Origin: Ruminococcus sp.
GTDB taxonomy: Bacteria; Bacillota; Clostridia; Oscillospirales; Acutalibacteraceae
DNA length: 38,001 nt
Direction of reading: 5' to 3'
Assembly (NCBI GenBank): GCA_017411385.1
Contig: JAFQQF010000021.1
Location: forward strand, 1-38,001
The position numbers were made by a program, and so were the translations under genes. The stretch's first letter is position 1. Each line of letters starts with the position of its first letter. Under the pieces are notes generated by a model. That model searched no databases. It was not told the DNA's origin and saw only the letters and a list, made by a program, of their open reading frames with translations. Of the stretch, positions 16,735 to 24,261 are shown one piece after another.

Positions 16735-17218
16735 CCGCCGTTACCCCGCAGTCTTTTAGTGCCGCAGCTCCTGCACAAAGAGCTTCAATAACAGGAGATG
16801 CCCCTTTCTCCTCAAAGCTGTCCTCGCAAAGCTTCTCAAGAGCCTTGAAGCGGTCAAAAAATTTAATCTCCATAGAGCCGTCCTTGGGACGTTTTATTTC
16901 TGCTACAGAAAATAAATTCATCTGCTCCAGCTCCTTTGCACTCGGGTTCTCCATATATAAAAGAGAAACCGCATCAGCAATGCTCCCAAAAGCAAGCCTT
17001 GCGTAGCCTGTGCAGGCAAGAGAAGCGGCAGTCTGCTTTTTCAGCAAACAGATTCTTGCTATCTCCGAAGCTATATCCTCTCTTGATAAAAGCTCATTAC
17101 CTTTTTTCAGACTGTCGTTTTTAAAGCCGGCGGCTTCTGCCGCCAATCTGGAATTACCGCACTCAGAATACTGCCTGCAAAATTCCTTTTCTCTTTTGGT
17201 AAGCCCTTTTAATTTCAT
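16724..17218 (-). CDS. terS: Terminase small subunit
   Basis: This 164-aa protein opens the operon and matches the Terminase_2/XtmA-type small subunits that recognise DNA and recruit the large subunit. It begins LTKREKEFCRQYSECGNSRL followed by an AAEAAGFKN helix-turn-helix, then LLSREDIASEIARI, and a C-terminal segment with IKFFDRFKALEKLCE. GAGGAGG lies 7 nt before the ATG. It is the first gene after the divergent promoter region shared with the spore germination-type gene. Confidence 0.85.
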   Translation of the reverse strand: MKLKGLTKREKEFCRQYSECGNSRLAAEAAGFKNDSLKKGNELLSREDIASEIARICLLKKQTAASLACTGYARLAFGSIADAVSLLYMENPSAKELEQMNLFSVAEIKRPKDGSMEIKFFDRFKALEKLCEDSFEEKGASPVIEALCAGAAALKDCGVTADEA

Positions 17219-17272
17219 CTTAAACCTCCTCGTTTGTTCGTAGTGCTCTCACTTTTCCCTCAAAAAACAAAA

Positions 17273-17298
17273 AAAGTTGCATATATTCATGCAACTTT
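17273..17298 (-). terminator. Terminator-like hairpin in the terS / spoVAF divergent region
   Basis: AAAGTTGCAT (17273-17282) pairs perfectly with ATGCAACTTT (17289-17298) over a 6-nt loop. On the minus strand it is followed by a T-rich run (17272-17261), which makes it look like an intrinsic terminator 55 nt upstream of terS. It may insulate the phage operon from upstream transcription, act as an attenuator, or be an operator palindrome. Confidence 0.5.
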
Positions 17299-17393
17299 TC
17301 AAAAAATTTTAAAACTTTATTCTGTTTATTTTTCTTCTGCTTGTAAAATACATATTCTGCCTTTTTGCTCACAAACTACCACAGGGTGAAAAT

Positions 17394-18782
17394 ATGCTTA
17401 CAACAAACTTAGCAGAAAACAAAGAGCTTATGGACAAAGTTTTACGCGCAAATGAAAGCTTTGACATCATAAGGCGTGACATTGTAATCAACAACCGCGA
17501 AGCACGCATCTACTCCATAGACGGTCTTGTAAAGGACACGGTTATGGGCAAGATTATGACTTTCTTTTACGGACTCAAAGACGAGAACGTAATGCAGGAT
17601 GCAGACACCTTCACAAAAAGCTGTGTGCCCTACATCGAGGTCAACACAGAAAAAGACATAAATGTTATTTCCCAGAACATTTTAAGCGGTATAAGTGCAT
17701 TGTTTGTAGACGGCTTTGACTGTGCTGTAATGATGGATACCCGCACCTACCCTCAGCGACAAACCAGCGAACCCGACACCGACAAGGTTATGCGAGGCAG
17801 TAAGGACGGCTTTGTGGAAACCATCATCAGCAACATCGCTCTGATGCGAAGAAGAATAAGAGATGCAAACTTCACGGTAAAGCCATTCTCCGTCAGCCGC
17901 ACCTCAAAAGCAGATGTAGTGCTCTGCTATATGGAAAACAAGGTGGACCACAAGCTTCTCAAATCCATAACACAGCGGATTGAAAACATCAAGGTTGACT
18001 CTCTTGCAATGAATCAGCAAAGCCTTGTGGAGGCAATTTATCCGCGAAAATGGTACAACCCCTTCCCGAAAATCAAGTACACGGAGCGTCCCGATTCTGC
18101 CGCCGCCAATGCCATAAAAGGCAATATTATCATACTTGTGGACAATTCCCCCTCAGCACTCATACTGCCCACCTCTATCTTCGATGTTACAGAGGAAGCC
18201 GATGACTACTACTTTCCGCCCTTCACAGGCTCGTACCTGCGCCTTGCAAGATTTCTCATCCTGCTTTGCTCGGTGTTCATTACCCCTGTGTGGCTCCTTG
18301 CACAGGAAAACCCTGCCGTCATACCGCAAAGTCTGCAATTCATAGTAGTTGAGCAAGAATACAATATCTCCGTCTTCTGGCAGTTAATAATCTTGGAACT
18401 TGCCATAGACGGTCTGCGGCTTGCCGCTTTGAATACCCCCGCAACTCTTTCAGGTACTATGGGTATCATCGGCGCTATTGCTTTGTCGGAATTCTCTGTT
18501 GACGTAGGCTGGTTTTCCACTCAGGCAATCCTCTATATGGCATTTGCTACGCTGGCAGGCTTTACTCAGCCTAACTACGAGCTGGGCTACTGTGTAAAAT
18601 TCATCCGAATACTACTTCTGATACTCACTTCTCTTTTCAATGTATGGGGGTTCTTGGCAGGACTTATAATCACCGCCATACTCCTTGTAACCAACAAAAC
18701 CGTATCGGGAAAAAGCTACCTCTATCCCCTCATTCCCTTCAACGGCAAAGCCTTCATAAACAAGGTGCTGAGATTGAGATAA
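17394..18782 (+). CDS. GerA-family spore membrane protein, SpoVAF-like
   Basis: This 462-aa protein belongs to the GerA spore germination family and is closer in length and motif to SpoVAF than to germinant-receptor A subunits. It has a soluble N-terminal half with the signature TSEPDTDKVMRGSKDGFVE followed by LMRRRIRD, and a C-terminal half with about five membrane segments (near 285-310, 325-350, 365-385, 390-410, 415-440). SpoVAF-type proteins lie in the spore inner membrane and modulate germination. The SpoVA channel genes are not adjacent. AGGGTG precedes ATG 17394. It converges with spmB with a 6-bp gap and no visible terminator. Confidence 0.8.
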   Translation: MLTTNLAENKELMDKVLRANESFDIIRRDIVINNREARIYSIDGLVKDTVMGKIMTFFYGLKDENVMQDADTFTKSCVPYIEVNTEKDINVISQNILSGISALFVDGFDCAVMMDTRTYPQRQTSEPDTDKVMRGSKDGFVETIISNIALMRRRIRDANFTVKPFSVSRTSKADVVLCYMENKVDHKLLKSITQRIENIKVDSLAMNQQSLVEAIYPRKWYNPFPKIKYTERPDSAAANAIKGNIIILVDNSPSALILPTSIFDVTEEADDYYFPPFTGSYLRLARFLILLCSVFITPVWLLAQENPAVIPQSLQFIVVEQEYNISVFWQLIILELAIDGLRLAALNTPATLSGTMGIIGAIALSEFSVDVGWFSTQAILYMAFATLAGFTQPNYELGYCVKFIRILLLILTSLFNVWGFLAGLIITAILLVTNKTVSGKSYLYPLIPFNGKAFINKVLRLR

Positions 18783-18788
18783 TCCCTT

Positions 18789-19298
18789 TCAATCCATAAA
18801 CAATCTCACCGTCAGCACAGAGAAAACCACAGCTGTAAAATCTGCACACAAGCCTGCAAGCAGGGTGTGGCGTGATTTCTTAATCCCCACACTACCGTAA
18901 TACACGGCTATAGCATAAAAGGTGGTTTCTGTAGAACCTGCCATTACCGATACAATCCGCCCTGCAAAGCTGTCAGGTCCCAGTCTTTCCAGAATATCCA
19001 CCAGCAGGGCGGTGGAGCCTCCTCCGGATATAGGTCTGAGCAAAGCCACAGGCACAATCTCAGCAGGAAATCCCATTCTCTGTGCCACAGGACTTATAAG
19101 CTCTGTGAGCATATCTATGGCACCGCTTGCTTTGAGCATAGAAACCGCAGTTATAAGCCCCACCAAAGTCGGTGCTATAAGATACGCTGTGTGCAAACCT
19201 TCTTTTGCACCCTGCAAAAAGGCATCAAACACCCCCACTTTTCTGACTATACCCACACCTATAAAAAGCACCACTATCAAAGGCACTGCTATGTCCAC
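18789..19298 (-). CDS. spmB: Spore maturation protein B
   Basis: This 169-aa membrane protein is a nucleoside-recognition (Gate) domain protein acting with SpmA in spore core dehydration and heat resistance. The motifs LLRPISGGGSTALLVDIL and VMAGSTETTFYAIAVYYGSV are typical of SpmB. It has about four to five hydrophobic segments. The start is GTG 19298 after AAGGGGTGA, 6 nt downstream of the spmA stop, so the two form one operon. Confidence 0.9.
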   Translation of the reverse strand: MDIAVPLIVVLFIGVGIVRKVGVFDAFLQGAKEGLHTAYLIAPTLVGLITAVSMLKASGAIDMLTELISPVAQRMGFPAEIVPVALLRPISGGGSTALLVDILERLGPDSFAGRIVSVMAGSTETTFYAIAVYYGSVGIKKSRHTLLAGLCADFTAVVFSVLTVRLFMD

Positions 19299-19304
19299 CG
19301 CAAA

Positions 19305-19892
19305 TCACCCCTTTTTTCTTTCATCCGTACATAAAACTTTTGCAACTGTAATTCCCACAAGCAAAGCTACCGCTGAACTAAGCCACACACAGGGAATAAC
19401 CTCAAAAGGTTTTTCACTCCCAAAGCTTGCCCTGTACGCACACAGGGTTGTGGGCAAAAGCTGTAAAGAGGCTGTGTTCATCACAACAAATACAACCTGC
19501 GAATCTGAGGCTCTGTCCCTTATGGGGTTAAGCTTTTGCAGCTCCTTCATAGCCTGTAACCCAAAGGGGGTTGCCGCGTTGCCAAGTCCTAAAAGATTTG
19601 CACTTATATTAAGGCTTATGCAATGCATAGCCTCGGAGCTTTTATCCACACAAGGAAACAAGGGCGACAGTACAGGTGCAAAAATCTTTGCAAGCATATC
19701 CGTGATTTTTGCCCGTTTTGCAATCTCCATAATCCCCGACCAGAAACACAAAACCCCCAGTATTGACAAAAGAAGCTCCACCGCCTCACCTGCACCCGAA
19801 ATAAGGCTCTGTGAAACCTCCTGTGTGTTACCTGTAAAAAGCGAAAACACAAGGCTCAGGAATATCATTCCGGCCCATATATAATTCATCAT
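19305..19892 (-). CDS. spmA: Spore maturation protein A
   Basis: This 195-aa membrane protein is the partner of SpmB. Typical features are the N-terminal MNYIWAGMIFLSLVFSLFTG segment, LSILGVLCFWSGIMEIAKRA, the LGLGNAATPFGLQAMKEL motif and FVVMNTASLQLLPTT. AGGAGG lies 8 nt upstream of the ATG at 19892. The pair faces away from the divergent abrB-like gene. Confidence 0.92.
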   Translation of the reverse strand: MMNYIWAGMIFLSLVFSLFTGNTQEVSQSLISGAGEAVELLLSILGVLCFWSGIMEIAKRAKITDMLAKIFAPVLSPLFPCVDKSSEAMHCISLNISANLLGLGNAATPFGLQAMKELQKLNPIRDRASDSQVVFVVMNTASLQLLPTTLCAYRASFGSEKPFEVIPCVWLSSAVALLVGITVAKVLCTDERKKG

Positions 19893-19954
19893 TTTTGTTG
19901 CCTCCTGTCACAATTTGTCGATAAAAAACACCCATTGAATTATTAGGTGAGTTA

Positions 19955-19983
19955 TTGACTTATATGGTAACTTTTGGTAGAAT
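19955..19983 (+). promoter_or_regulatory. Predicted sigma-A promoter of the AbrB-like gene
   Basis: TTGACT (19955-19960), a 17-bp spacer and TAGAAT (19978-19983) lie 35 bp upstream of the start codon. Confidence 0.65.
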
Positions 19984-20018
19984 ATATGTGAATTAAATTC
20001 AAAGGGTGGAATTAAAAT

Positions 20019-20261
20019 ATGAAAGCTGCAGGTTACATTGTAAGAGTAGATGAACTGGGAAGAATTGTTATCCCCGTAAGACTCAGGCGTTCACTGGATT
20101 TTGACAAAGGCGCCTGCCTTGAGATGTTCACTCAAGACGAAAGCCTCGTTATCCGCAAATACTCCTCCTGCTGTGCTTTCTGTCAAAGTGACGAAAACCT
20201 GACAGAGCATCTGGGCAAGCACATCTGCAAAGCCTGTCTTGATGCAATAACAAAAGGCTGA
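20019..20261 (+). CDS. AbrB/SpoVT-type transition-state regulator with zinc-ribbon tail
   Basis: This 80-aa protein has an N-terminal AbrB swapped-hairpin DNA-binding domain (AGYIVRVDELGRIVIPVRLR) and a C-terminal four-cysteine cluster (CAFC ... CKAC) that probably binds zinc. AbrB-like proteins dimerise and repress many stationary-phase and sporulation genes. The position among sporulation genes fits this role. It has its own promoter. Confidence 0.85.
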   Translation: MKAAGYIVRVDELGRIVIPVRLRRSLDFDKGACLEMFTQDESLVIRKYSSCCAFCQSDENLTEHLGKHICKACLDAITKG

Positions 20262-20287
20262 TTAGCACAGCTTACAAAAAATTTTCC

Positions 20288-20316
20288 TTGACATCCTAAG
20301 TTAAATATATCATTAT
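20288..20316 (+). promoter_or_regulatory. Predicted promoter of the dCMP deaminase gene
   Basis: TTGACA (20288-20293) and CATTAT (20311-20316) are 17 bp apart. A TATAGA three bases further on would give a long 20-bp spacer. Confidence 0.5.
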
Positions 20317-20366
20317 AGAAGTGGAATTATGATACGGAAAAATCTTAACAGAGGAGGTCTTGTACT

Positions 20367-20855
20367 ATGTATCGTATAGATAAGGAAAACTACTATCTGG
20401 ATATTGCAGAAACCGTTCTGGAAAGAGGCACCTGCCTTCGACGCAACTTCGGTGCAATTATCGTTAACAACGACCAGATTGTATCCACCGGCTACGTAGG
20501 TGCTCCGAGAGGAAGAAAAAACTGCATTGATTTAGGTCATTGCGTGCGTGAAAAAAACAATGTTCCCCGCGGCGAAAGATACGAGCTTTGCCGCAGTGTT
20601 CATGCTGAGCAGAATGCCATCATCCACGCATCCCGTGAGCGTATGATAGGTGCTACCCTCTACCTTGTGGGCAAGGATGCTACCACAGGCGAATACGTTG
20701 AAAACGCCAGCGCCTGTGCAATGTGCAAGCGTATGATTATCAACGCAGGCATTGCCCGTGTTGTAATCCGCAACACAAAAGAAAAATTCACAGCTCTGTA
20801 CGTAGAGGAATGGATTGAAAACGACGAATCCCTAGACGCAGTAAAGGGCTACTGA
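20367..20855 (+). CDS. dCMP deaminase family protein (ComEB-like)
   Basis: This 162-aa zinc enzyme of the cytidine/deoxycytidylate deaminase fold would convert dCMP to dUMP for thymidylate synthesis. The catalytic motifs are SVHAEQNAI and CAMCKRM. The stretch CIDLGHCVREKN ... RYELCRSVHAE is typical of the dCMP deaminase/ComEB group, with extra cysteine and histidine ligands for a second zinc. AGGAGG lies upstream of the ATG. The gene is monocistronic, with a promoter and a terminator. Confidence 0.85.
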   Translation: MYRIDKENYYLDIAETVLERGTCLRRNFGAIIVNNDQIVSTGYVGAPRGRKNCIDLGHCVREKNNVPRGERYELCRSVHAEQNAIIHASRERMIGATLYLVGKDATTGEYVENASACAMCKRMIINAGIARVVIRNTKEKFTALYVEEWIENDESLDAVKGY

Positions 20856-20886
20856 TAACTCCTTAAAAACATTTCAACAAATCACA

Positions 20887-20922
20887 ACCGCCGATAGCAA
20901 AAAGCTGTCGGCGGTCTTTTTT
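20887..20922 (+). terminator. Intrinsic terminator after the dCMP deaminase gene
   Basis: ACCGCCGATAGC (20887-20898) pairs with GCTGTCGGCGGT (20904-20915) with one G-T pair and is followed by CTTTTTT. Confidence 0.85.
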
Positions 20923-20992
20923 ATCAGGACATTATATTGTATTTTCAATCCTGTGCGGTTCAGTTCTTTTTGAACCTATTCTTAACAAAAGC

Positions 20993-21184
20993 TTACTTTA
21001 AGCCTCTTTCGTAGGACTCAATCATTTTCTTGACCATCTGTCCGCCTACTGAGCCTGCCTGACGAGATGTCAGGTCACCGTTATAGCCCTGCTTGAGGTT
21101 AACGCCGACTTCTGCAGCAGCTTCCATCTTGAAGCGCTCAAGAGCGTCCTTTGCCTCAGGAACTACAATGTTGTTCTTAGACAT
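20993..21184 (-). CDS. Alpha/beta-type small acid-soluble spore protein
   Basis: This 63-aa protein carries the SASP signatures KMEAAAEVGVNL and GDLTSRQAGSVGGQMVKKMI, which include the GPR protease-site region (around MEAAAEVG) and the DNA-binding C-terminal helix. Such proteins saturate spore DNA in the forespore and protect it from UV and heat. AAAGGAG lies about 9 nt before the ATG. A leader hairpin is annotated separately. Confidence 0.93.
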   Translation of the reverse strand: MSKNNIVVPEAKDALERFKMEAAAEVGVNLKQGYNGDLTSRQAGSVGGQMVKKMIESYERGLK

Positions 21185-21226
21185 ATTTACTTACTCCTTT
21201 TCTGAAAAGTTTGATTCAAATCTGTT

Positions 21227-21253
21227 CTTGCGACTACTGTTTTTCGTCGCAAG
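21227..21253 (-). promoter_or_regulatory. Perfect hairpin in the SASP leader
   Basis: CTTGCGAC (21227-21234) pairs with GTCGCAAG (21246-21253) about 40 nt upstream of the SASP start. Upstream on the minus strand are GCATA and CATATAATA, vaguely like a forespore sigma-G promoter but with a 20-bp spacer and imperfect -10, so I do not call the promoter. Confidence 0.4.
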
Positions 21254-21304
21254 GTTATTATATGAAGGAGTCAAAAATATATAATATGCAAATTTTGCAA
21301 AAAC

Positions 21305-21646
21305 TCAGCTGCAATACTCGTTTATTGCAGCTCTGAGCTTTTGCTCCGAATCAAATTCAATACCTGCCTTCAGCTTTGCCTGAACATCATATGGTAATGA
21401 GCTTACTGCCAAGGTTGTTTCGATGTATGGCTTGTCCGCCCCTTTTACAAAAGCCACCAGTCTGTCTTCTTGAGATGTAAGCACATAGGTGCGCCCCTCT
21501 GTCTGAATTTCCTGCACATTCCCATCAACGGGCTTATTGCTTTCTGTTGTAATGGGGGCAATTACAGCTGAAGCCATAACACAGGAAACTACAATTACAC
21601 AGGTAATGTAAAACACTTTTTTAATATTAATATTCTTATAATTCAT
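21305..21646 (-). CDS. BofC C-terminal-domain-like membrane-anchored protein
   Basis: This 113-aa protein has one N-terminal membrane segment (VFYITCVIVVSCVMASAVIA) and an extracytoplasmic domain like the C-terminal domain of BofC: YVLTSQEDRLVAFVKGADKP, a SSLPYDVQAKLKAGI segment and the EQKLRAAINEYCS ending. In Bacillus, BofC controls the forespore SpoIVB protease checkpoint. Clostridial relatives are often single-domain, as here, and uncharacterised. I start at ATG 21646, because AAGGTGTG is properly spaced for it and would overlap an upstream GTG alternative. Confidence 0.65.
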   Translation of the reverse strand: MNYKNINIKKVFYITCVIVVSCVMASAVIAPITTESNKPVDGNVQEIQTEGRTYVLTSQEDRLVAFVKGADKPYIETTLAVSSLPYDVQAKLKAGIEFDSEQKLRAAINEYCS

Positions 21647-21865
21647 AATTAACACACCTTCGCAGTTATTTTTTCACAAAAAACCCGAGATATTCATATT
21701 GCATACTGACATATTATAAGAAAATATTTATTACATAATAAAAAAACTTTAATTTTTCAGTAAGTGGTGGTATAATATTCATCGTATGATTATAATCACT
21801 CGTATTGTATAACAATGTATAGTACGGTGAACGTATCCGTAACCTCAAAAAAGGAGGATGACGCT

Positions 21866-24154
21866 GTGCGTAAAACAGACATAAGCAATTTTAAAGCAAA
21901 AACAGATTCAGAGAAAAAGGGTCTTTCCCCTACTGCCTCGGCTATCCTGTCAGGTGCTCTCAAAACCCTGCTCACACTGATGCTGGTGGTTTTTATTGCA
22001 GGTGTTATTGTCTGCTTCAATATTTTCTTCTATCTTATGGAGCTCTCGGCTCAGCCTTCAGGCATCGACCTCGATGCCCGTATGCTGAATCTTTCCAGCT
22101 TCGTTTATGTTCAGAACCCCGAAACAGGCGAGTTCTACGAATACGAAACCCTCTACGGCACAGAAAACCGTGTTTTGGTTGACTTAAACGAAATTCCTCA
22201 GGCTATGATTGACGCTCAGATTGCCATTGAGGATAAGCGTTTCTATGACCACAAGGGAGTAGACTGGCTGAGAACCGGCGAAGCTATGCTCAACCTTGCC
22301 GGCGGCGACGACTCCTTCGGTGCTTCCACCATCACCCAGCAGCTTATCAAAAACCTCACAGAGGATGACGAGGTAAGCATCAACCGTAAAATCCGCGAAA
22401 TCATCAAGGCTTTGAAGGTTGAGAAGGAATACACCAAGGATGAAATCATCGAAGCTTACTTGAATGTTGTAAACTTCGGCGGCAGATGTCAGGGTGTTCA
22501 GGCAGCGGCTCAGATGTATTTTGACAAAGACATCACAGACTGCTCTGTTGCAGAGTGTGCCGCTATTGCAGGTATTACTCAAAACCCCTCTAAGTGGGAT
22601 CCCCTCATCTACCCTGAAAACAACAAAATCCGCCGTGAGGACGTGCTCTTTGCCATGCACCAATACGGCTACCTTACAGACGAAGAGTATGAGGCAGCTG
22701 AGCTCGAATCAGCAAATATGACCTTCAGCACCTCTGACGATGACGAAGAAGAGGACGATACTCCCATCAACATTCAGAACTGGTATTTCGATGAGCTGGT
22801 ATTTGATTTAAGCCGTGACCTTGCAAAGGTTTACAACATCAGTGAGGGTGCCGCTCTTGACAAAATTTACAGCGAAGGCTTAAAAATCTACTGTGCAATG
22901 GATGTTGATGCACAGAAAATGATTGAAGAAGAAGCACTTAATATTGATAAAACAAACAACCCTGACCTTGAAATAGCAATGACTATGATTGACTACTCAG
23001 GCAGGATTATTGCCACCGTAGGTTCATCAAACCAGAAAGACGGTAACCTTGTTTTTGACCGAGCTTCCATGTCAGACCTTCAGCCCGGTTCTTCTATCAA
23101 GCCTGTTGTTGCTTATGCAAAGGCTGTGGAAAACGGCCAGCTCCACTGGTCTTCCGTAGTTTCCGACCAGCCTCTGGACTCATGGATTTATGACGATGGA
23201 AACAAAGGTCCTTACAACTGGTACGATTACAACCACAAGAACGGATTGTTCACGGTAGATGCAATTGAGTGGTCATCAAACTGCTGCGCCGCAAATGCGC
23301 TCGATATGATAGGCGGTCCATCAGTAGCTTACAACCACGCTGTCAACTACCTTGGCTTTGAACACTTAAGTGCCGACAATGACCCCTTCAACATCTCTGC
23401 TTTTTCTCTGGGTGGTATGAATGGCGGTGCAACTGTCCGTGAAATGGCGGCAGCTTACAGCTACATCGGCAACGGCGGTCTTTACTACAAGCCCTACACC
23501 TACTACTACGTAACCGACCGCAACGATAAAATTCTCCTTGATAACCGCAACAATATGCCTATTCAGGCTTATTCCTCAGAAACTGCCTCTGTTATGAACA
23601 GACTTCTCAAATATAACATAGACTTTTCTGCTCATACAACTGCAGGCAACGCACGAGTTTACGGTTGGGAGATTGCAGGTAAAACAGGTACAACCAACGA
23701 TGACCGCGACAGCTGGTTCTGCGGTGGCTCACCCTACTGCACTCTGGCAGTTTGGGTAGGCTTTGACCAGCCCCAGACAATTATTTCTCCCGGATATGCA
23801 GTATCAACAAACACCTTCTCAAGTGTTATGTCACGTTATCTGGAGGATAAGGAACACAAGACTTTCGACATTGATGACGACCTCGAATACCTTGAATACT
23901 GCACTCACACAGGCAAGCTTGCCACATCTATCTGCAAGGATACCCGTTCCGGTTGGTACTCACCCGACAACAAGCCGGGCGAATGCACATCCCACGCAGG
24001 TGTAAACATCTCAGGTAAAGAGGAAGAAACCACAGCTCCCGTAACAGGAAACGCAACCTTTGCTCCTCTTACCGACAACACAGTTTCCATCGACCTTGGT
24101 GAGCCCACCGCTCCCACGGCAGTTACAACTGCCCCCACAGACCCTGTTGAATAA
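21866..24154 (+). CDS. Class A penicillin-binding protein (PBP1A-type)
   Basis: This 762-aa bifunctional enzyme polymerises and cross-links peptidoglycan at the membrane. After a cytoplasmic tail there is one membrane helix (LLTLMLVVFIAGVIVCFNIF). The GT51 domain has IEDKRFYDHKGVDW, FGASTITQQLIKNLT and KEYTKDEIIEAYLN. The transpeptidase domain has the Ser-x-x-Lys motif in PGSSIKPV, SSN in EWSSNCCAA and KTGTTND. The tail is Thr/Pro-rich (TTAPVTGN ... TAPTAVTTAPTDP). I start at GTG 21866, because AAGGAGG (21851-21857) is 8 nt upstream; a longer frame from ATG 21815 has no ribosome-binding site. Confidence 0.9.
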   Translation: MRKTDISNFKAKTDSEKKGLSPTASAILSGALKTLLTLMLVVFIAGVIVCFNIFFYLMELSAQPSGIDLDARMLNLSSFVYVQNPETGEFYEYETLYGTENRVLVDLNEIPQAMIDAQIAIEDKRFYDHKGVDWLRTGEAMLNLAGGDDSFGASTITQQLIKNLTEDDEVSINRKIREIIKALKVEKEYTKDEIIEAYLNVVNFGGRCQGVQAAAQMYFDKDITDCSVAECAAIAGITQNPSKWDPLIYPENNKIRREDVLFAMHQYGYLTDEEYEAAELESANMTFSTSDDDEEEDDTPINIQNWYFDELVFDLSRDLAKVYNISEGAALDKIYSEGLKIYCAMDVDAQKMIEEEALNIDKTNNPDLEIAMTMIDYSGRIIATVGSSNQKDGNLVFDRASMSDLQPGSSIKPVVAYAKAVENGQLHWSSVVSDQPLDSWIYDDGNKGPYNWYDYNHKNGLFTVDAIEWSSNCCAANALDMIGGPSVAYNHAVNYLGFEHLSADNDPFNISAFSLGGMNGGATVREMAAAYSYIGNGGLYYKPYTYYYVTDRNDKILLDNRNNMPIQAYSSETASVMNRLLKYNIDFSAHTTAGNARVYGWEIAGKTGTTNDDRDSWFCGGSPYCTLAVWVGFDQPQTIISPGYAVSTNTFSSVMSRYLEDKEHKTFDIDDDLEYLEYCTHTGKLATSICKDTRSGWYSPDNKPGECTSHAGVNISGKEEETTAPVTGNATFAPLTDNTVSIDLGEPTAPTAVTTAPTDPVE

Positions 24155-24184
24155 TCAATTCAAAGGAAACACAATTTAATTTAC

Positions 24185-24214
24185 AAGAGGGTGTGTACTC
24201 TCACCCACCCTCTT
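24185..24214 (+). terminator. Hairpin after the PBP gene
   Basis: AAGAGGGTG (24185-24193) pairs with CACCCTCTT (24206-24214). The T-run after it is weak, so it may be an inefficient terminator or part of the homoserine dehydrogenase leader. Confidence 0.5.
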
Positions 24215-24261
24215 TACATATTTGCTATATTATTTCAATGCTATATAAAGGGGTATACAAC

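Larger units (their letters stand above)
6031..17218 (-). mobile_element. Phage-derived head and baseplate gene cluster lacking sheath, tape measure, lysis and integration genes
   Basis: Seventeen co-directional genes follow the canonical late order of PBSX/Mu-like myophages, from terminase to tail fibre. Most junctions overlap by 1-17 nt or are separated by fewer than 25 nt, and no frame is broken. The stretch between the neck genes and the LysM gene, where sheath, tube and tape measure normally sit, holds only a 259-aa and a 41-aa gene. No integrase, repressor, replication, holin or endolysin gene is present, and I see no obvious att direct repeats. The cluster sits between a secreted-protein gene and a spore germination-type gene. 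Confidence 0.85.

Noticed and set aside
6098-17218. Contractile injection system or tailocin
   Set aside because: Those lack capsid, portal and terminase and need a sheath, tube and AAA ATPase. The present cluster has the opposite content.
6098-17218. Complete prophage
   Set aside because: There is no integrase, repressor, replication, lysis, sheath or tape-measure gene, and no att repeats were seen by eye at the borders.
18922-19884. A 320-codon plus-strand open frame
   Set aside because: It is the complement of spmA and spmB, which have clear family motifs and ribosome-binding sites.
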